From positions 62,001-126,000 of the forward strand of contig NW_023501110.1 in assembly GCF_014066305.1 (NCBI RefSeq): a stretch of DNA of 64,000 bases. Reading direction: 5' to 3'. The position numbers were made by a program, and so were the translations under genes. The notes below the pieces were generated by a model. It worked only from the letters and a program-made list of their open reading frames with translations. It made no database searches and had not been told where the DNA came from. This stretch comes from Letharia columbiana. Its lineage: Eukaryota; Ascomycota; Lecanoromycetes; Lecanorales; Parmeliaceae. This document shows, in pieces, positions 10,888-22,092 of the stretch; positions within the stretch are counted from its first letter, which is position 1, and every line of letters begins with the position of its first letter.

Positions 10888-11930
10888 ATGGACCCGCGGT
10901 TGGACCTACGAGGAAGGCCGTGGCGACTGGACTCGGAATGGGCGTTGGGGATGACGGTAGGTGCGTTCATGTGGATGCAAGAGCGTAAGAGCCCTGCACA
11001 GCAGAGATGGTATACTTTCAATGGTATGCTAATGAGAGAGCAGCACCCTTCGTTCTTGATCGTGCTAGATATGCCATTTCAAGTGACCAGCAATCGAGAA
11101 ATTTCGAGCAAGCCGTCTTTGTACCTGACTTCGAGGTTGCCACGACTAACAGTCAACTCGAGCCTGGCAGGAAAGAATCATATCCTCTGTTACCCTTCCG
11201 CGCCTTGGAAGAAATCTGTCTTCCGGGCGCTATACAACAAAGGTGGGAGGCATCTATCGCCGCCTCAAAGTCCGCAGAATGGCGTCTGTGGTTCAAAACG
11301 CTCGATCAGACACAGCAGAAAGCCCATGTCCAAAGTCTAGCCAAGCGTAACAAAGATACATTCTGGGCCGGACTCTGGCTTGAGTATGAGGAATGGTCAA
11401 AGCCACGACATGCGCGATGTATTGCCGCTGCTACTAGAGCCTTGGTCATCTTCGAGCGAGAGAACGTGATGAGGCAGATGAGAGAAGCACAGAAGTCCGT
11501 GAATGTAAGAAGAGCAAGAAGGCTAGAACGATACGGCTTTTCGGCGATGGAACCTGAGGATCTGCCAGAAGCAGAGCCTCTTTCAGCACCTCTAACACCC
11601 CACGACATCGTTTCCCTAAGGTTGCGCCTTACGCCTTGCTACTTCCGCCTACCAGCCAGTACTTTTCGGTTCGCAACACAGATCTTCAGCGGCAAGTCCT
11701 ACGAAGAAGCCGTGACTGAGCAGAAGGCGAATTTCCACAGCTGGACTAATGAGAGCAAGGTTCGCAGGATCGAAGGTCACCCTGACTTTGTTGTGTGGGG
11801 CAATATCGCAGTGCACAAGGATGCTGTTCCAAAGCTCACTCCCAAAAAGAAGCAGCCGCAGACAGGGAAGCATAGGTACCAGGACAAGCAATCAAGGTCA
11901 GGATGCGGAGAGGGCTGCAAAGGGCAATAG
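10888..11930 (+). CDS. hypothetical protein whose reading frame changes once
   Basis: The ATG at 10888 opens a protein-like frame (DLRGRPWRLDSEWALGMTVG, MQERKSPAQQRWY). That frame decays after about 11022, while another frame that opens only at 10989 runs strongly to the stop at 11930 (FQWYANERAAPFVLDR, FWAGLWLEYEEWSKP, then a basic C-terminus ending near CGEGCKGQ). The two frames overlap at RWYTF/YFQWYANER. Either one base is missing near 11016-11022 (natural frameshift or assembly error), or a 41-44-nt intron at 10961-11001/11004 (GTGCGT...CAG) joins them. The intron is short, lacks an obvious branch site and would remove protein-like sequence, so I favour the frameshift. No recognised domain; the product would be about 347 aa. 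Confidence 0.55.
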
Positions 11931-12745
11931 GGCTATGCGTGGTATATGGTAATCGATAAGTGCGCTTGGAAAGGATTTCTCTGATGCGTTGGAGATTGGA
12001 TCTCAGAATGTGTCTGATAATGAGAGGTCCGATCAGCTTTCAGGGTAGACGTTCACTTGTCTAACGTCTATCGTTTTCTACCCTTCTACATAAAGAGATA
12101 GTTGTACTGTCTTGTCATCAACAGAGTACATTCCTTTGCAACCCTTCTCTTTTCCCGAAGCCTTTGACTGCGCTTTTCAGGCTACCATTTTTGGTTTCGA
12201 ATCTAATGTAGCTGGTGGTAGGGGGGAAAAGGCTCACAGCCTTATGGGATTTAGCGTGTTCGCCCAACCTGCTCCTGGACCTGTCCGGGACGCCGTCTTT
12301 TGCGTTTGACATTCCCAAGATTGAGTATGGACAGCGGCCATGGAGCATACTATCGCGGATGGTGACTCGCTGTCCAAATCGAGAACAACAGCACGTGGCG
12401 CGATCATCCCGAGCGGCGGAGTCTTTGTATTCCGTTGGATCTGCATCCCCTTGCTAACCGTCGGACAAAAGGTCTTGACGCCAGCGTGGGCTCGTCAACC
12501 CAATCATGAAGAAGGCATACATAGAAGAGACGCCATAACATTGTCTTGTTCCTCGTTGCCGGAAAAAAGCAAGAAGGTGCACTCGGAAAATGATATACGA
12601 CGGTTTTTCATCCAAAGGAGTTTCTCCATCTACTCCACGACACACGAGTGCCTTTCGGAATTAAATACACTTTACTCTTCCGCACTTGTGCTTTCAAGAA
12701 TCGCTCCGTGGGAAGGAATGCGTGCTTGGAAGTCAGCTACATACA
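11931..12745. other. intergenic, no supported gene
   Basis: About 815 bp upstream of the oxidase pseudogene. Short ORFs (for example 12112-12309) show no family resemblance. The region may contain the former promoter of that gene. Confidence 0.45.
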
Positions 12746-14063
12746 ATGGGCAAACACAACATCGTGGTTCTTGGGTTTGTTCCACCGTCAATTCCAGTTG
12801 TGCTGTCCTCAACATTCACAATGCGCGCCTAGAGCTGGCGTCTCGGGCCTGAGCACCGCTCTCGAACTTTCCAAGAATCCAAAATACTCCATCACAGTCG
12901 TAGCAAAGCATATGGCTGGGGGCTCTGACGCCGAGTATGCGTCCCCTTGGGCTGGGGTTGCTATTCTTCCATAAGTGATATCTCCAAATAATCGTTTGGG
13001 ATAGCTTTTGAGTGCTGAAAAGATTATCGATTCTCGGAGAAGTGTGAACAAGCTCAGAAGTATGATACAGATACTTGGCACGAGTTCAGCAGGCTAGCGG
13101 AGGATGTGTCTGAAGCTGGGGTTGCATTCCAGAGTAGGTGCCCTGAAGGATTTTCCCAATTTGAGAGGAAGCGACTCATATCAACGTCGTGTTTCTAGAT
13201 GCTACAATGTACACCCGTCACGACCATCGGACTGTGGACCAATTCCTCAAACCTGGTTCAAAAGCGCCGAGGTTCGTGGATGCTTTGTCAAACGTGGGCA
13301 TCGACCTCTCACCCGCAACCACCGTCAACGTAGTATATACGCACATGTCAATTGAAGTCTCCGCAGTACAACGTCACAAACTCCTCGCTTCCTTCCGACG
13401 TCGCCACCTCACTCGGCTTCACCACCGTCATCATAAGATCAGACCCCACCATCCACCTCCCCTACCCGATCCCACAGTGTCCAAAGGCCGGCGTCGCTTC
13501 CACCCGTGCCATCGTATCCAACCATTTCGCACGCCGCCTCCCTCCACCACGCTGGCCAATCCCCGGGCTTGCTCGTCAACCGCACGGGTCCCGGTCCCCT
13601 GAAGCTAGCTTGGCGGCGCGGTTTGCCAAGGATCTTTTCGCGGCCGGAGGACGGGTGGTGCTGGTGAGGCACCGTCCCGATACGTCGATGGCGCTTTGCA
13701 GGCGCAAGCGGGACGGAGGATGCCGATGCTTGTATCATTCCACGACCTGTGGCCGGTGCGTATAGTACCTATCAACCTGATAACTGGGACTCGGAATCAG
13801 GATCTCAAGCTGGGACGGCGTGTCATGCAGCGCGCTCTGTCTGGACTCTCAATCCCAGTCTCACGGAACGGTAAGGGCGTTGAGGCAGTGTGTTTTGTGA
13901 GGCGTGGAGTGGAGTGGAGTGGGTTTGAGGAGTGGAGGTGTGAGGGTAGTAGCTGAGGACATTGATGGATTTGAAGGTGGTGCATGATTACGGGCATGGA
14001 GGCGGTGGGTTACCGGGTTCGTTGGGGGGTTGCGCGCGGGAGGCTGTGAGGTTGGTTGGTTGA
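12746..14063 (+). pseudogene. D-amino-acid oxidase (FAD) pseudogene
   Basis: Exon 1 encodes MGKHNIVVLG. Intron 12775-12832 (GTTTGT...TAG) joins in frame to GAGVSGLSTALELS, giving the FAD-binding GxGxxG motif, then VAKHM and YASPWAG, which are hallmarks of D-amino-acid oxidases. The frame then meets TAA (12972) and TAG (13002). Later pieces of the family occur in order but in different frames: KYDTDTWHEFSRLAEDV (13059-), DPTIHLPYPIPQC (~13440-), VLVRHRPDTSMAL (~13660-), LGRRVMQRAL (~13810-), and the C-terminal signature VVHDYGHGGGG followed by REAVRLVG and TGA at 14061. At least four frame changes plus internal stops make it non-functional. Intact members oxidise D-amino acids to 2-oxo acids in peroxisomes. 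Confidence 0.88.
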
Positions 14064-14338
14064 GGGATCTTTGGCTGTGTGTGAACGATGAAGAGTGCAT
14101 CTGAAGGATCGATGCGGATAAGCACGGAGCTGTCCTCCCTCTTCCTTGCATCCATTTTTATCGTATTTCCTGTATTTTCAAAACCAAACCTCGCTTCCAA
14201 AAATCTTGATCATCTGCCCTGATTCATGTACACTCGTGCAACATCAGCTTGCTCCGGTTCTTTCCCTCGCTCCAGACAATCACCCCTCCACTCAGCATCA
14301 CACCTTCCACTCAGCACCACACCATTCCAACCAGAAAA

Positions 14339-15137
14339 ATGCCCGGCGTACTCATGTACCGTGCCGGACGCGTGCCGCGTGAAGCCGGTCCATCCTCCTC
14401 TCCACAAGATCAATACGGCAGCGAGAGTTCCGAAAGAAAGGGAAACTTCACCATCCCACCGACGTCCCACCGGCTGACACAAACATCTAATTACAGCCCG
14501 CCAGACAGACGCGAGCGCCCGCTTCGAGACTTGCCTCGTTGACACCTCGAACCTATTCCCTTCCTGAACGCGATATCCGTAAGCTCGCCGGAAACCGAAA
14601 CCAAAGCCCGCGTCCCGGACATTGTTGACACCCGATTGACTCTCATGGGATCGCCCTCCCGATACCGTCTCCGTCCAATTCGGTGGACGATATGTCACAG
14701 ACCCGTCTGGGAATTTCTGCCACAAGGTCGGTTCTTGTTGGCGGTGGGATCGTTAAGGATGCTGACGAGGTAAGGGTACAGCTACCGAAGCGCTCGTGGG
14801 GAAGGTGGGGATTACGGTCATGGAGGCAAGGGGTGTTGGCTTCGCGATGGCTCGGTTGGAGATGCTAGAAAGGGAGGTTCCAAAGGTGAGAGGACTTGGA
14901 GCGGCAAATTCTCCGGGGCCACGTTTCTGGATCATGGACGCGTGGGGAGAAAGGAGCATTGGAGGGCGGGGGATGAAGTTTCATCAGAGGTTATCACGAG
15001 CGCCCATCTACGGCTTGGATGCCAGTCGAGAAAGCCTGGACCTAAGCGGATCGATCCACAGCCGCGAAGAAAAAGGAGAAGGAGAGGGCGGGATACGGTT
15101 CTCCCGACGAACGTTTCGTGAGATGGCAAAACGCTGA
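14339..15137 (+). pseudogene. possible second decayed gene, family unknown
   Basis: Protein-like segments follow one another on the plus strand but in changing frames. MPGVLMYRAGRVPREAG and GNFTIPPT start at 14339. PDIVDTRLTLMG is near 14617. VSVQFGGRYVTDPSGNFCHK is near 14668-14730. LVGKVGITVMEARGVGFAM and LEREVPKVRGLG are near 14790-14900. The frame with the initial ATG stops at 14539-14541, and no splice chain I could build joins the rest. Being next to the oxidase relic supports a shared episode of decay. It could instead be an intact multi-exon gene with splice sites I missed, or chance. I do not recognise the family. Confidence 0.4.
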
Positions 15138-16189
15138 CAATGACACGGACGTCTCGGTCTCCCCACCGTTTTTATATCCGAGGCCGGTCCGAAAACCGCC
15201 CCGTTGCCATTTCTTCGGCGTTCCCACACGGATGGGTGCAAGGACGCACGGGAGGACCTCATGGACAGCTGGGCTCTTACTCGCCGCGCACCCTCGTCTC
15301 GTGGTCTTGGGCTGCGTCGGAAAATAAAAGATACCGCACAGCCCGAGTCACGCATGCACGGAGTAGAGACATGAGGTTCACTGAGTGGGAACGTATGAGT
15401 CCGGGATATCAGAGGTGCATGTACAGTATCGAGAGCGGAATGGAGCAGTGGATCGAGATTTCCTGAACCCTTGCATCTTTGCATCCGCGCCCCCTACTTA
15501 AGATGGAGTACGCAGGCTCGAGATCAAGGGCGGGGAGGTCCTTTGTCCTTTATCTGCCTGCTCCCGAATGGTGTTTTCTTTCGGGTCAAACGACCGGGTT
15601 GTTAATTTAGTTCCTTCCTGACAGAATAAAATACCAGCTCCATCTCGTCCTATTATCGCTATGCTGTCAGTGTTTTATGGGGGTTTTTTGGTTCCGATAT
15701 CGAGGACTGGATTTGCATCGATAGTGGTGATGGTTCATGGCTACGTGGAGACGACTGTCACGATACTCCGAGCTGACGTTCGTCGTGAGCACATCTAAGA
15801 CGCCCCCAAGGGTATGCCTGGTATGGAGTTTCTTCGCTCGTTCGCGGGCATTAGGAATTTGGCTCGTCATCGGCCATGGTATCTGGGACATTAGGATCCA
15901 CAACCGAAAGACTGTTTTGGGGCTTATATACAACTGGGTTCGTTACACATTTCGAGTGGTTTTTGCTAAGACATAGGGCTGTAGGTGAGGCAACGCTGCA
16001 CTAGCGCAAACCTCGGAAAGATCCAATTCCACACCATGCCCCCATTGGATTTCTGGGTTCCTCATAGAGCTAAAATTCTGGGCTTTATTCTGCCTCATCA
16101 AGTAGTAGCTGGCAAGATGTGTTTGCTCTATTGTGATATTTCTCAGTATTTGCTCGATGACTGATCTCGTAGGGCATCGGCTCGACCCA
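15138..16189. other. intergenic, no supported gene
   Basis: About 1 kb lying 3' of the NLR-like gene and of the decayed gene. ORFs here, such as 15484-15008 on the minus strand, look like GC-rich shadows. Nothing else seen. Confidence 0.5.
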
Positions 16190-19100
16190 TCATGATGCCT
16201 GTAGCGAAGGTTGAGGCTCAACAAGGGTATCTAGGCTGTCCGCGCTGTTAGGTCGCATTGCTGTTCGCGGCGTTAATGAAGAGGCTGAATGCCCATCACG
16301 TTTTGCACCTTCACTTTCATTGTATCCGGCCATTCCAAGTCTCATAAGACGCTCCTTCGCCCCTTCATGCTCCGTTTGAGCTTTTCTCATGTTGGCGTAT
16401 ACCTGGTCTCTGTGATCATATCGTAGGATCTCAAATTCTGCGGATCTTACCGTCCTGTTGCCACGAGCGAATTCTTGGACATGTTGCGCCAGATCTCGGT
16501 TCAGGCGCGCTAACTGCGCTTGAGCTTCTTTGATTGCTTGCAACGTGCGGGTGACTTCGTTACGGGCATCCTGGAGGTCGGGGTCGGATGGGCTGGGGGC
16601 GTGAGAATGTCTCTGAGCGCCTGGTGACGTGACAGGTGTCATACTTGAAAAGCAAGGCACGGACACGGTGGAGCCATTTCTGCTATGCATTACCGAGTCG
16701 TGGTAGTCGTGACTGCTCGTTTTAGCGCTTTCACTGTGATTACCTCTAGGCATCCTGGTCGATTCTTTCCCACCACCTTTCGTCAACCACTGAACCGCAG
16801 CTAGCTCATTCCCCTCATCCTTTAAGGCAGCTTCCACAAGTTTTAAATATCTTCTCGCGCGCTTGGTGCTACCATGCTGCGCACCAAACGTTCGTTGCTT
16901 CGCCTCCACAACCTCTCGCTGCAGCTCTCCCGCTCGTTCCCAATCACCTAGGAGGCCACAGTTTTCGGCAAGTTTCGTCATTGACAGTTGGGTTTTTGGA
17001 TGGTCAGGTCCTAGGATCTCAAGTCGGCGGAGTAGCGCTTTGCGGTCAAGTTCTTCGGCTTCTTGGAAGCGCGATTGCGCGCGGTAGGTCCATGCTAGAG
17101 CGCCCATTATTATTAGTGTATCGGGGTGGTCGGGACCTCGTTGCTCCATTCTTTGCTTGAGGACTCGGAGGCCGATGTCTTCCGCTTCCCGCCATTGGCG
17201 TAGTCTGTTGCAGCAGTATGCAATATTTGTCAATACTCTGATGGTGTCTTCACTGTCTGGACCGAACTCCTCTTCTACTAATTGCAATGCCTGGAGAGAG
17301 AGTTCTTTCCCTTCCCTTAGCTTTCCTTCGTTGTTATAGCATACTGCGAGTCGTGACTTGCCCTTTAGAGTTAATCGGTGGCGAGGTCCTAAGACGCGAT
17401 TTGTTGAGTCATGGAATCGTTGGAGTACTTTACGTGCTGATTTATGTTGATGTAGTTTGCTGTGCGCTAGACCGACCAGTCCTAAGGTCTCTAGCGTGAG
17501 CTCATCTTCCCGGCCGAGCTGTTTCTCTCGTAGTCGGTGAGATTCCAGTAGCATTTGCAATGCTGCGCTCGTTTGGCCTTGTTCCATTGTGTAGTGTCCA
17601 AGGCAATGCAGTATACGCGCTCTGTTGACCAGTGGAGTTGGATCGGAAAAGTCATGGGCAAGCACAATCTGAACATGCGAGCTTAAATCTTGGATCAAGG
17701 CCCATTGATCGAAGGTCACGTCGACGGGGTACTCTCGTGCCACGGCGCCAACGGCGGCCTTCTGCCAGTGTGAAAGCTTGTCGTGATCGGCCAGCCATCT
17801 TTGCGTTGAAAGCTGTACCAACCGATGAAGGCTGTATTTGTTGGAGGAGCTTTCTTCTTGAATCAGGGAAAACGCTTTAAGCTTGGCGATTGCGGCTTTT
17901 CGATCAAGCACATTCCCGCCAGGCGCCTGTATGAGCTCAGAGGGTATCGCCTGCCGATCGAGAACGGCCATCAAGGATAGCATGTCGGCTGCTTTGGGAC
18001 TCTGCATTGTCAGCTGCTCGAAGGATAGCCGCCATGTTTGAAAGACGGAATTGGAACTTTCGTAGTCTCGACTCGGGTCATAGATGCTCTCTTCTAGCAG
18101 GTTCGGTATGTCTGATCGGCCTGCTCGGAAAACCTCGAGATACTCCGACGCTGAAATCTCGGTTTGCTCAAGATATGCGGCAGCCTGCGTAATGGTGAGG
18201 GGAAGGTACTCCAACTCTCTAGCAAGCTTCTCGATGACTTCCAGGTTTAGCTGCTGGTCTGAGAGCTTGGCTGATAGCAAAGATTGTGCCTCTTTGGGCT
18301 CAAGTCTGGAGATCAGCAATGGTTGCTGTTTCCTTTCGAGGATCTGATGGCCGAGCTGGCGGTCTCTCGTAGTGACTAGCAGACTCCCTGCGATGCATCG
18401 AGGTAGATGGTGGATGAGTGGCATGAATGCACTGTTAGTCTGGGCAATTTTCTTCTGAGATGCCAGCCAGAGATCACGGTCATCAGCATTATCTAAGATC
18501 ATCAGCCACGGCCCATTTGCTTCGTCACTTAGCCAGTCAGTGACCAGCCCGAGAATGTCCAGGTCAGGATCTTCGCGACCCGGCAGATCGAGCAGTCTGG
18601 CTATGTTGCGGTAATCGGTCTCGAATCGTGATCTACTGCCTCCATGCACCCAGAAAATATGGCTGGTGGGATGCAGCTGTCGGTGTCGGTACGAGTATTG
18701 GATCGCTATACGAGACTTCCCCACCCCACCTATGCCAGCAAGCGCCGCTCGGTGGCTACTCTCCGTCAACTGCATTTCAATTGTACTCATGATTCCATCA
18801 CGACCCACAAACGCTTCTTCGAGATTATACTTGACCATCCAGACCGGTTTCGGGTTTGTCTTTGGTATAGACGGTAGCGACGCCTCATAGGTGGGTGGCT
18901 CCGCAGGTCGCTCAAGTCGGCCTTCAACCTTAGCCATCAACTTACGAAGAGAGTCGGCATGGCGTGTTTGCTGGAAAGCTATCAGTGTATTGATGTAGTC
19001 CTGGATGCTCGACCAGAATTCATCAATCTTCTTCTGGATTCCAACACCTCTGATGGCTTTGGTGATCTTCTCCTTGTTTGAAGCGTGCGGTGACGGTAAA

Positions 19101-19384
19101 ACTTTCAAAAGGGTCTTATCGAAGCTCAGTATATCCTTACGAAGGCCGTCTAATAATGGTATGAGGAGGGGCTCTGTGTTTGCATTCAATTCGCTGTGGC
19201 TCGCTTGTAAATGTTCGACAATGTTTAGCAGTACGGGCAATCGTTGTTGGATCTTTACGAAGCTCTCTGGCATTCCTTTGACGTTATGGTTGAATTCGTT
19301 AATACGCTTGACAACTTTTCCACCATAGCTGACAAGAGATAGCGCACTTTGGACGACGCCGACGATGGCGAATGCTTCTGCCAT
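16190..19384 (-). CDS. NLR-like STAND protein: SesA-type N-domain, NB-ARC, TPR repeats
   Basis: 1064 aa, single exon, ATG at 19384. Residues 1-150 are helical and match the SesA-type domain that precedes fungal NACHT/NB-ARC ATPases (AEAFAIVGVVQSALSLVSYG, MPESFVKIQQRLPVLLNIVE). NB-ARC covers ~185-520: P-loop AGIGGVGKSRIA (216-227), Walker B WLMILDNADD (293-302), LLVTTRDR (335-342), and a GLPLA-like LPLTITQAAAYL. Residues ~590-880 hold kinesin-light-chain-like TPR units (for example GPDHPDTLIIMGALAWTYRAQ). A Ser-rich linker and a coiled coil (ARNEVTRTLQAIKEAQAQLA) follow near 945-1000. Such fungal proteins are ATP-driven sensors linked to heterokaryon incompatibility and programmed cell death. 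All nucleotide-binding motifs look intact. Ligand unknown. Confidence 0.9.
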   Translation of the reverse strand: MAEAFAIVGVVQSALSLVSYGGKVVKRINEFNHNVKGMPESFVKIQQRLPVLLNIVEHLQASHSELNANTEPLLIPLLDGLRKDILSFDKTLLKVLPSPHASNKEKITKAIRGVGIQKKIDEFWSSIQDYINTLIAFQQTRHADSLRKLMAKVEGRLERPAEPPTYEASLPSIPKTNPKPVWMVKYNLEEAFVGRDGIMSTIEMQLTESSHRAALAGIGGVGKSRIAIQYSYRHRQLHPTSHIFWVHGGSRSRFETDYRNIARLLDLPGREDPDLDILGLVTDWLSDEANGPWLMILDNADDRDLWLASQKKIAQTNSAFMPLIHHLPRCIAGSLLVTTRDRQLGHQILERKQQPLLISRLEPKEAQSLLSAKLSDQQLNLEVIEKLARELEYLPLTITQAAAYLEQTEISASEYLEVFRAGRSDIPNLLEESIYDPSRDYESSNSVFQTWRLSFEQLTMQSPKAADMLSLMAVLDRQAIPSELIQAPGGNVLDRKAAIAKLKAFSLIQEESSSNKYSLHRLVQLSTQRWLADHDKLSHWQKAAVGAVAREYPVDVTFDQWALIQDLSSHVQIVLAHDFSDPTPLVNRARILHCLGHYTMEQGQTSAALQMLLESHRLREKQLGREDELTLETLGLVGLAHSKLHQHKSARKVLQRFHDSTNRVLGPRHRLTLKGKSRLAVCYNNEGKLREGKELSLQALQLVEEEFGPDSEDTIRVLTNIAYCCNRLRQWREAEDIGLRVLKQRMEQRGPDHPDTLIIMGALAWTYRAQSRFQEAEELDRKALLRRLEILGPDHPKTQLSMTKLAENCGLLGDWERAGELQREVVEAKQRTFGAQHGSTKRARRYLKLVEAALKDEGNELAAVQWLTKGGGKESTRMPRGNHSESAKTSSHDYHDSVMHSRNGSTVSVPCFSSMTPVTSPGAQRHSHAPSPSDPDLQDARNEVTRTLQAIKEAQAQLARLNRDLAQHVQEFARGNRTVRSAEFEILRYDHRDQVYANMRKAQTEHEGAKERLMRLGMAGYNESEGAKRDGHSASSLTPRTAMRPNSADSLDTLVEPQPSLQAS

Positions 19385-19907
19385 CGCGGCTACTCGATAG
19401 AGCCTGATTGAGACCGCTCAAGTCCAGTCAATGCAAGGATTGCAATCTACAACGCCTGCGTGTTCGCTGTCCTTCATACAGGCTGTCGTTGTCTTGTACC
19501 ATATTATGAGGTACTATCGCGCACTTCGCCAACCGTCAGACCTTGAAGAAAGAGATCTTGAAGCAGAGACGACTGGCAACTTACGAATCTTCCGCTTAGC
19601 AATCTCATGGTGAGGGAAGGACGGGCGGAGGGGAAAAACACCCATGCGAGAACGATATGGATAACGCTACACCGTCTTAACTGTACGAGTAGCCTCTTCG
19701 GGCTTAGATCGCTGTATGACCACTCCAAGGGTGCCCCGAGCGTCAAACCCCAAACCTGTCAAAAATTGTTCGACAGAAAATGGTACTGTTGAATTCAGTC
19801 TATACGAATCATAATCCTCAAAACCAAAACATCTTCGGCGCCTCAGACAGCCACTTTTAATACCTCGCCGACGTCCATGGAGCATACGAAACCACCCACC
19901 CAATCAC
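19385..19907. other. intergenic: upstream of the NLR-like gene
   Basis: 523 bp containing the NLR-like gene's promoter and the 3' end region of the next leftward gene. No coding region supported. Confidence 0.5.
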
Positions 19908-21145
19908 TCAGGCCCACTCCTCCACATCCGCATAATCCCTCCCCTCCTTCCCCTCCCTCGTGACCAAACCATGACTTTCCCAGTCATAGCACCCCACCTC
20001 CACCTCCTCCGTCGTCTTACAGAGAGGCCACACCCGCTTGGTACCCATATCGCAAAACAAGCCTTCCGAGTGACTCACGAAGTCGGGTCCGTGACTCGTG
20101 TCACTGCCGCACAGTGCCTTTGCGCTATGCTTCTCGTGCGTGCTGGACACCAGCTTGCTGCGCAGGGCCGGGGAGCGTCTGGAGGGTCGAGGACGGCGGC
20201 GGTGAGGATGAGGGGATCGGCGTTTGCTTCTGAAGCCGTGGTCTTTCCAGAATGCGATGCGGGAGCGTGACGGGATTTTGTGTTCGAACCATTCGAGTCT
20301 GAATTCGTAGTCGTAGTCGCGGACGAACAGGGTGGCGGGGTAGGTGCAGTAGTAGGAGGGATCGGTGGGGTAAGGCCCGGTGAGGTTTGTGAAGTCCTGT
20401 GCGAGGAAGGTGAGTGATCGGGGCTAGGGGTGGGTTGGGAGGTGGAGGAGGGAGAGGGGGGAGATATACCTGCATGTGGATTTGCATGGCGGCTGCTTCG
20501 ATGTTCTCGAGAGCGTCGGTGCCGTCTTTGGCGTGGTCGCGGTCGAGCCAGGTGCAGTCTGTCAAGGTATTAGCTCCTTTTCTTCTCACTCCTCGTTCGA
20601 AGCATGCACGAAGCATGCGTAGCGCGCAGCCTCCACCCTTCATTACGATGGCACTAACCCGGCATATACTTCTGCTCCCCAACCTCCACATTACTGAAAA
20701 ACCACCTCTTCCCACACGCCCTCCCCACATCACCCAACCAGCCTCTCTGCTGCCCATCCGGCCACGTCTGCCCAATATAGGCAACACAGACCGCATCATC
20801 ATGTCCCAACACCTGCATATAAGCCGGCTCCTGCCCCGCCCCGTCATCCTCCTGATGCACCACCACATCCACATAGCTCCCACTCTTGACGTGGTCATTA
20901 GCGACCCATTCTGAAGCGCCAATGTACCACTCCTTTTCGTTAAAGGCGACGAGGGAAGGGGCTCGACCGTCGGCTTGGGTCGGGCCGTTCTCTTTGTCGT
21001 TGAGAGCGACGGCGATGCGGACCATCGAGTTGACACCGGCGAGGTCGAAAGGGAGGTACGGTTTGAACATTAGGGAGATGAGGCCGACGGTGGCATCTTG
21101 GAATATTGTGAGGATGGGGAGGGCCATTCCTGGCGAGCTGGTCAT
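19908..21145 (-). CDS. conserved-looking hypothetical protein, three exons
   Basis: Exons 21145-20659, 20558-20470 and 20396-19908. Introns are 20658-20559 (GTTAGT...CAG) and 20469-20397 (GTATAT...CAG). The joins give KYMPDCTWLDRDHAKDG and AAAMQIHMQDFTNLTGPYP in frame, for 354 aa. Segments with a folded look: LPILTIFQDATVGLISLMFK, EKEWYIGASEWVANDHVKSG, AVCVAYIGQTWPDGQQ, CTYPATLFVRDYDYEFRLEW. Aromatic residues, Cys and Asn are common, as in secreted fungal proteins, but I see no clear signal peptide after the ATG at 21145, so an upstream exon is possible. I do not recognise a domain. The C-terminal third includes a basic stretch and several Cys. Confidence 0.7.
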
Positions 21146-22092
21146 GCTGGCTATGCTGTTTGTCGGCTGCCAGTAGTGAGGGTCCCGTCCGATTATCCTT
21201 TTCCCTCTTCTGTGAATGTTAAGTGCTCCTCTGGTGTTTTGCTATGCAGTCGTCGAGACAGACCTGCAGTAAAAGTACGACCTTTAAGAGCAAAGTGATA
21301 TCTGTGGATGGAAAAGAAATCTCTTTTTATTCGAGTATTTCTCGGAGGACAGCCGAATTGGTATTCCGACTGAGAAGATATGAGCATTGTTCGATTTTTC
21401 GGTCTTGGCTCCATTGGCCACCAAATGTCCTTGAGGAGCTGTATTCCTTCCCTCAGTTACGTCGTATTGGCTTCAATCTGCAGTTCTTCCAGATTGAGTG
21501 CGGTGGTAGACGTCTTGCTCTTCGCATTCTGTCATACTAGAAAGAAGCACGTGAGTGTCGTGAGTCATGCCAGGTCGTATGGCGTGGTTCTTGCTGTAGG
21601 TACTATTGGCAATGAGGCGACCGAGCAAGTCTTATTAGTAGGATCTTTTGCCAAGTTGCTCCAAGAACGGGGCTTTTAAAATGTCGTTCATTCAATAGCT
21701 GGCTATCTAAAGGCATGCATGCATAGATACATGGAAAAAAGGAGAGACACCCTGCTTGTGAAAAGCTCGCTATGCAAACCCACTGTGTCGTGTCTTGTCT
21801 TGTCTAGAACATGCATGTGAGCAAGACCGCCATGCTAGCAGGTTGCCTTCCTAAATGCATGAGAGGAAAATAGGAAAATCGTTAAGCGGGGATTGGGTAT
21901 GGCCGTATTCGCAACGATTGCTGAGACACCTAGGGATCTTTTATTCTCGGAGGTCTTTTCGCTTGTCACCCATCGCTGAGGCTGTCATCATCGTGAAAAG
22001 TGCTCGAGGAATGCGATGTGCCCCTTCATGAGCATATGCGCCTCCCTGCCATGATACTGCCCTTTACCGAGCAGTACCTTATGTACACCATT
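21146..22092. other. intergenic, no supported gene
   Basis: 947 bp between two leftward genes. Overlapping ORFs near 21223-21679 have no recognisable family. Nothing else seen. Confidence 0.5.

Noticed and set aside
14210..14725. 171-codon minus ORF over the second decayed gene
   Set aside because: The plus strand of the same bases has better protein-like pieces with a start codon; the minus ORF has GC-driven composition and no motifs.
20125..21036. 303-codon minus ORF in a different frame
   Set aside because: It crosses both introns of the three-exon gene and becomes Pro/His/Arg-rich nonsense; the spliced frame is coherent.
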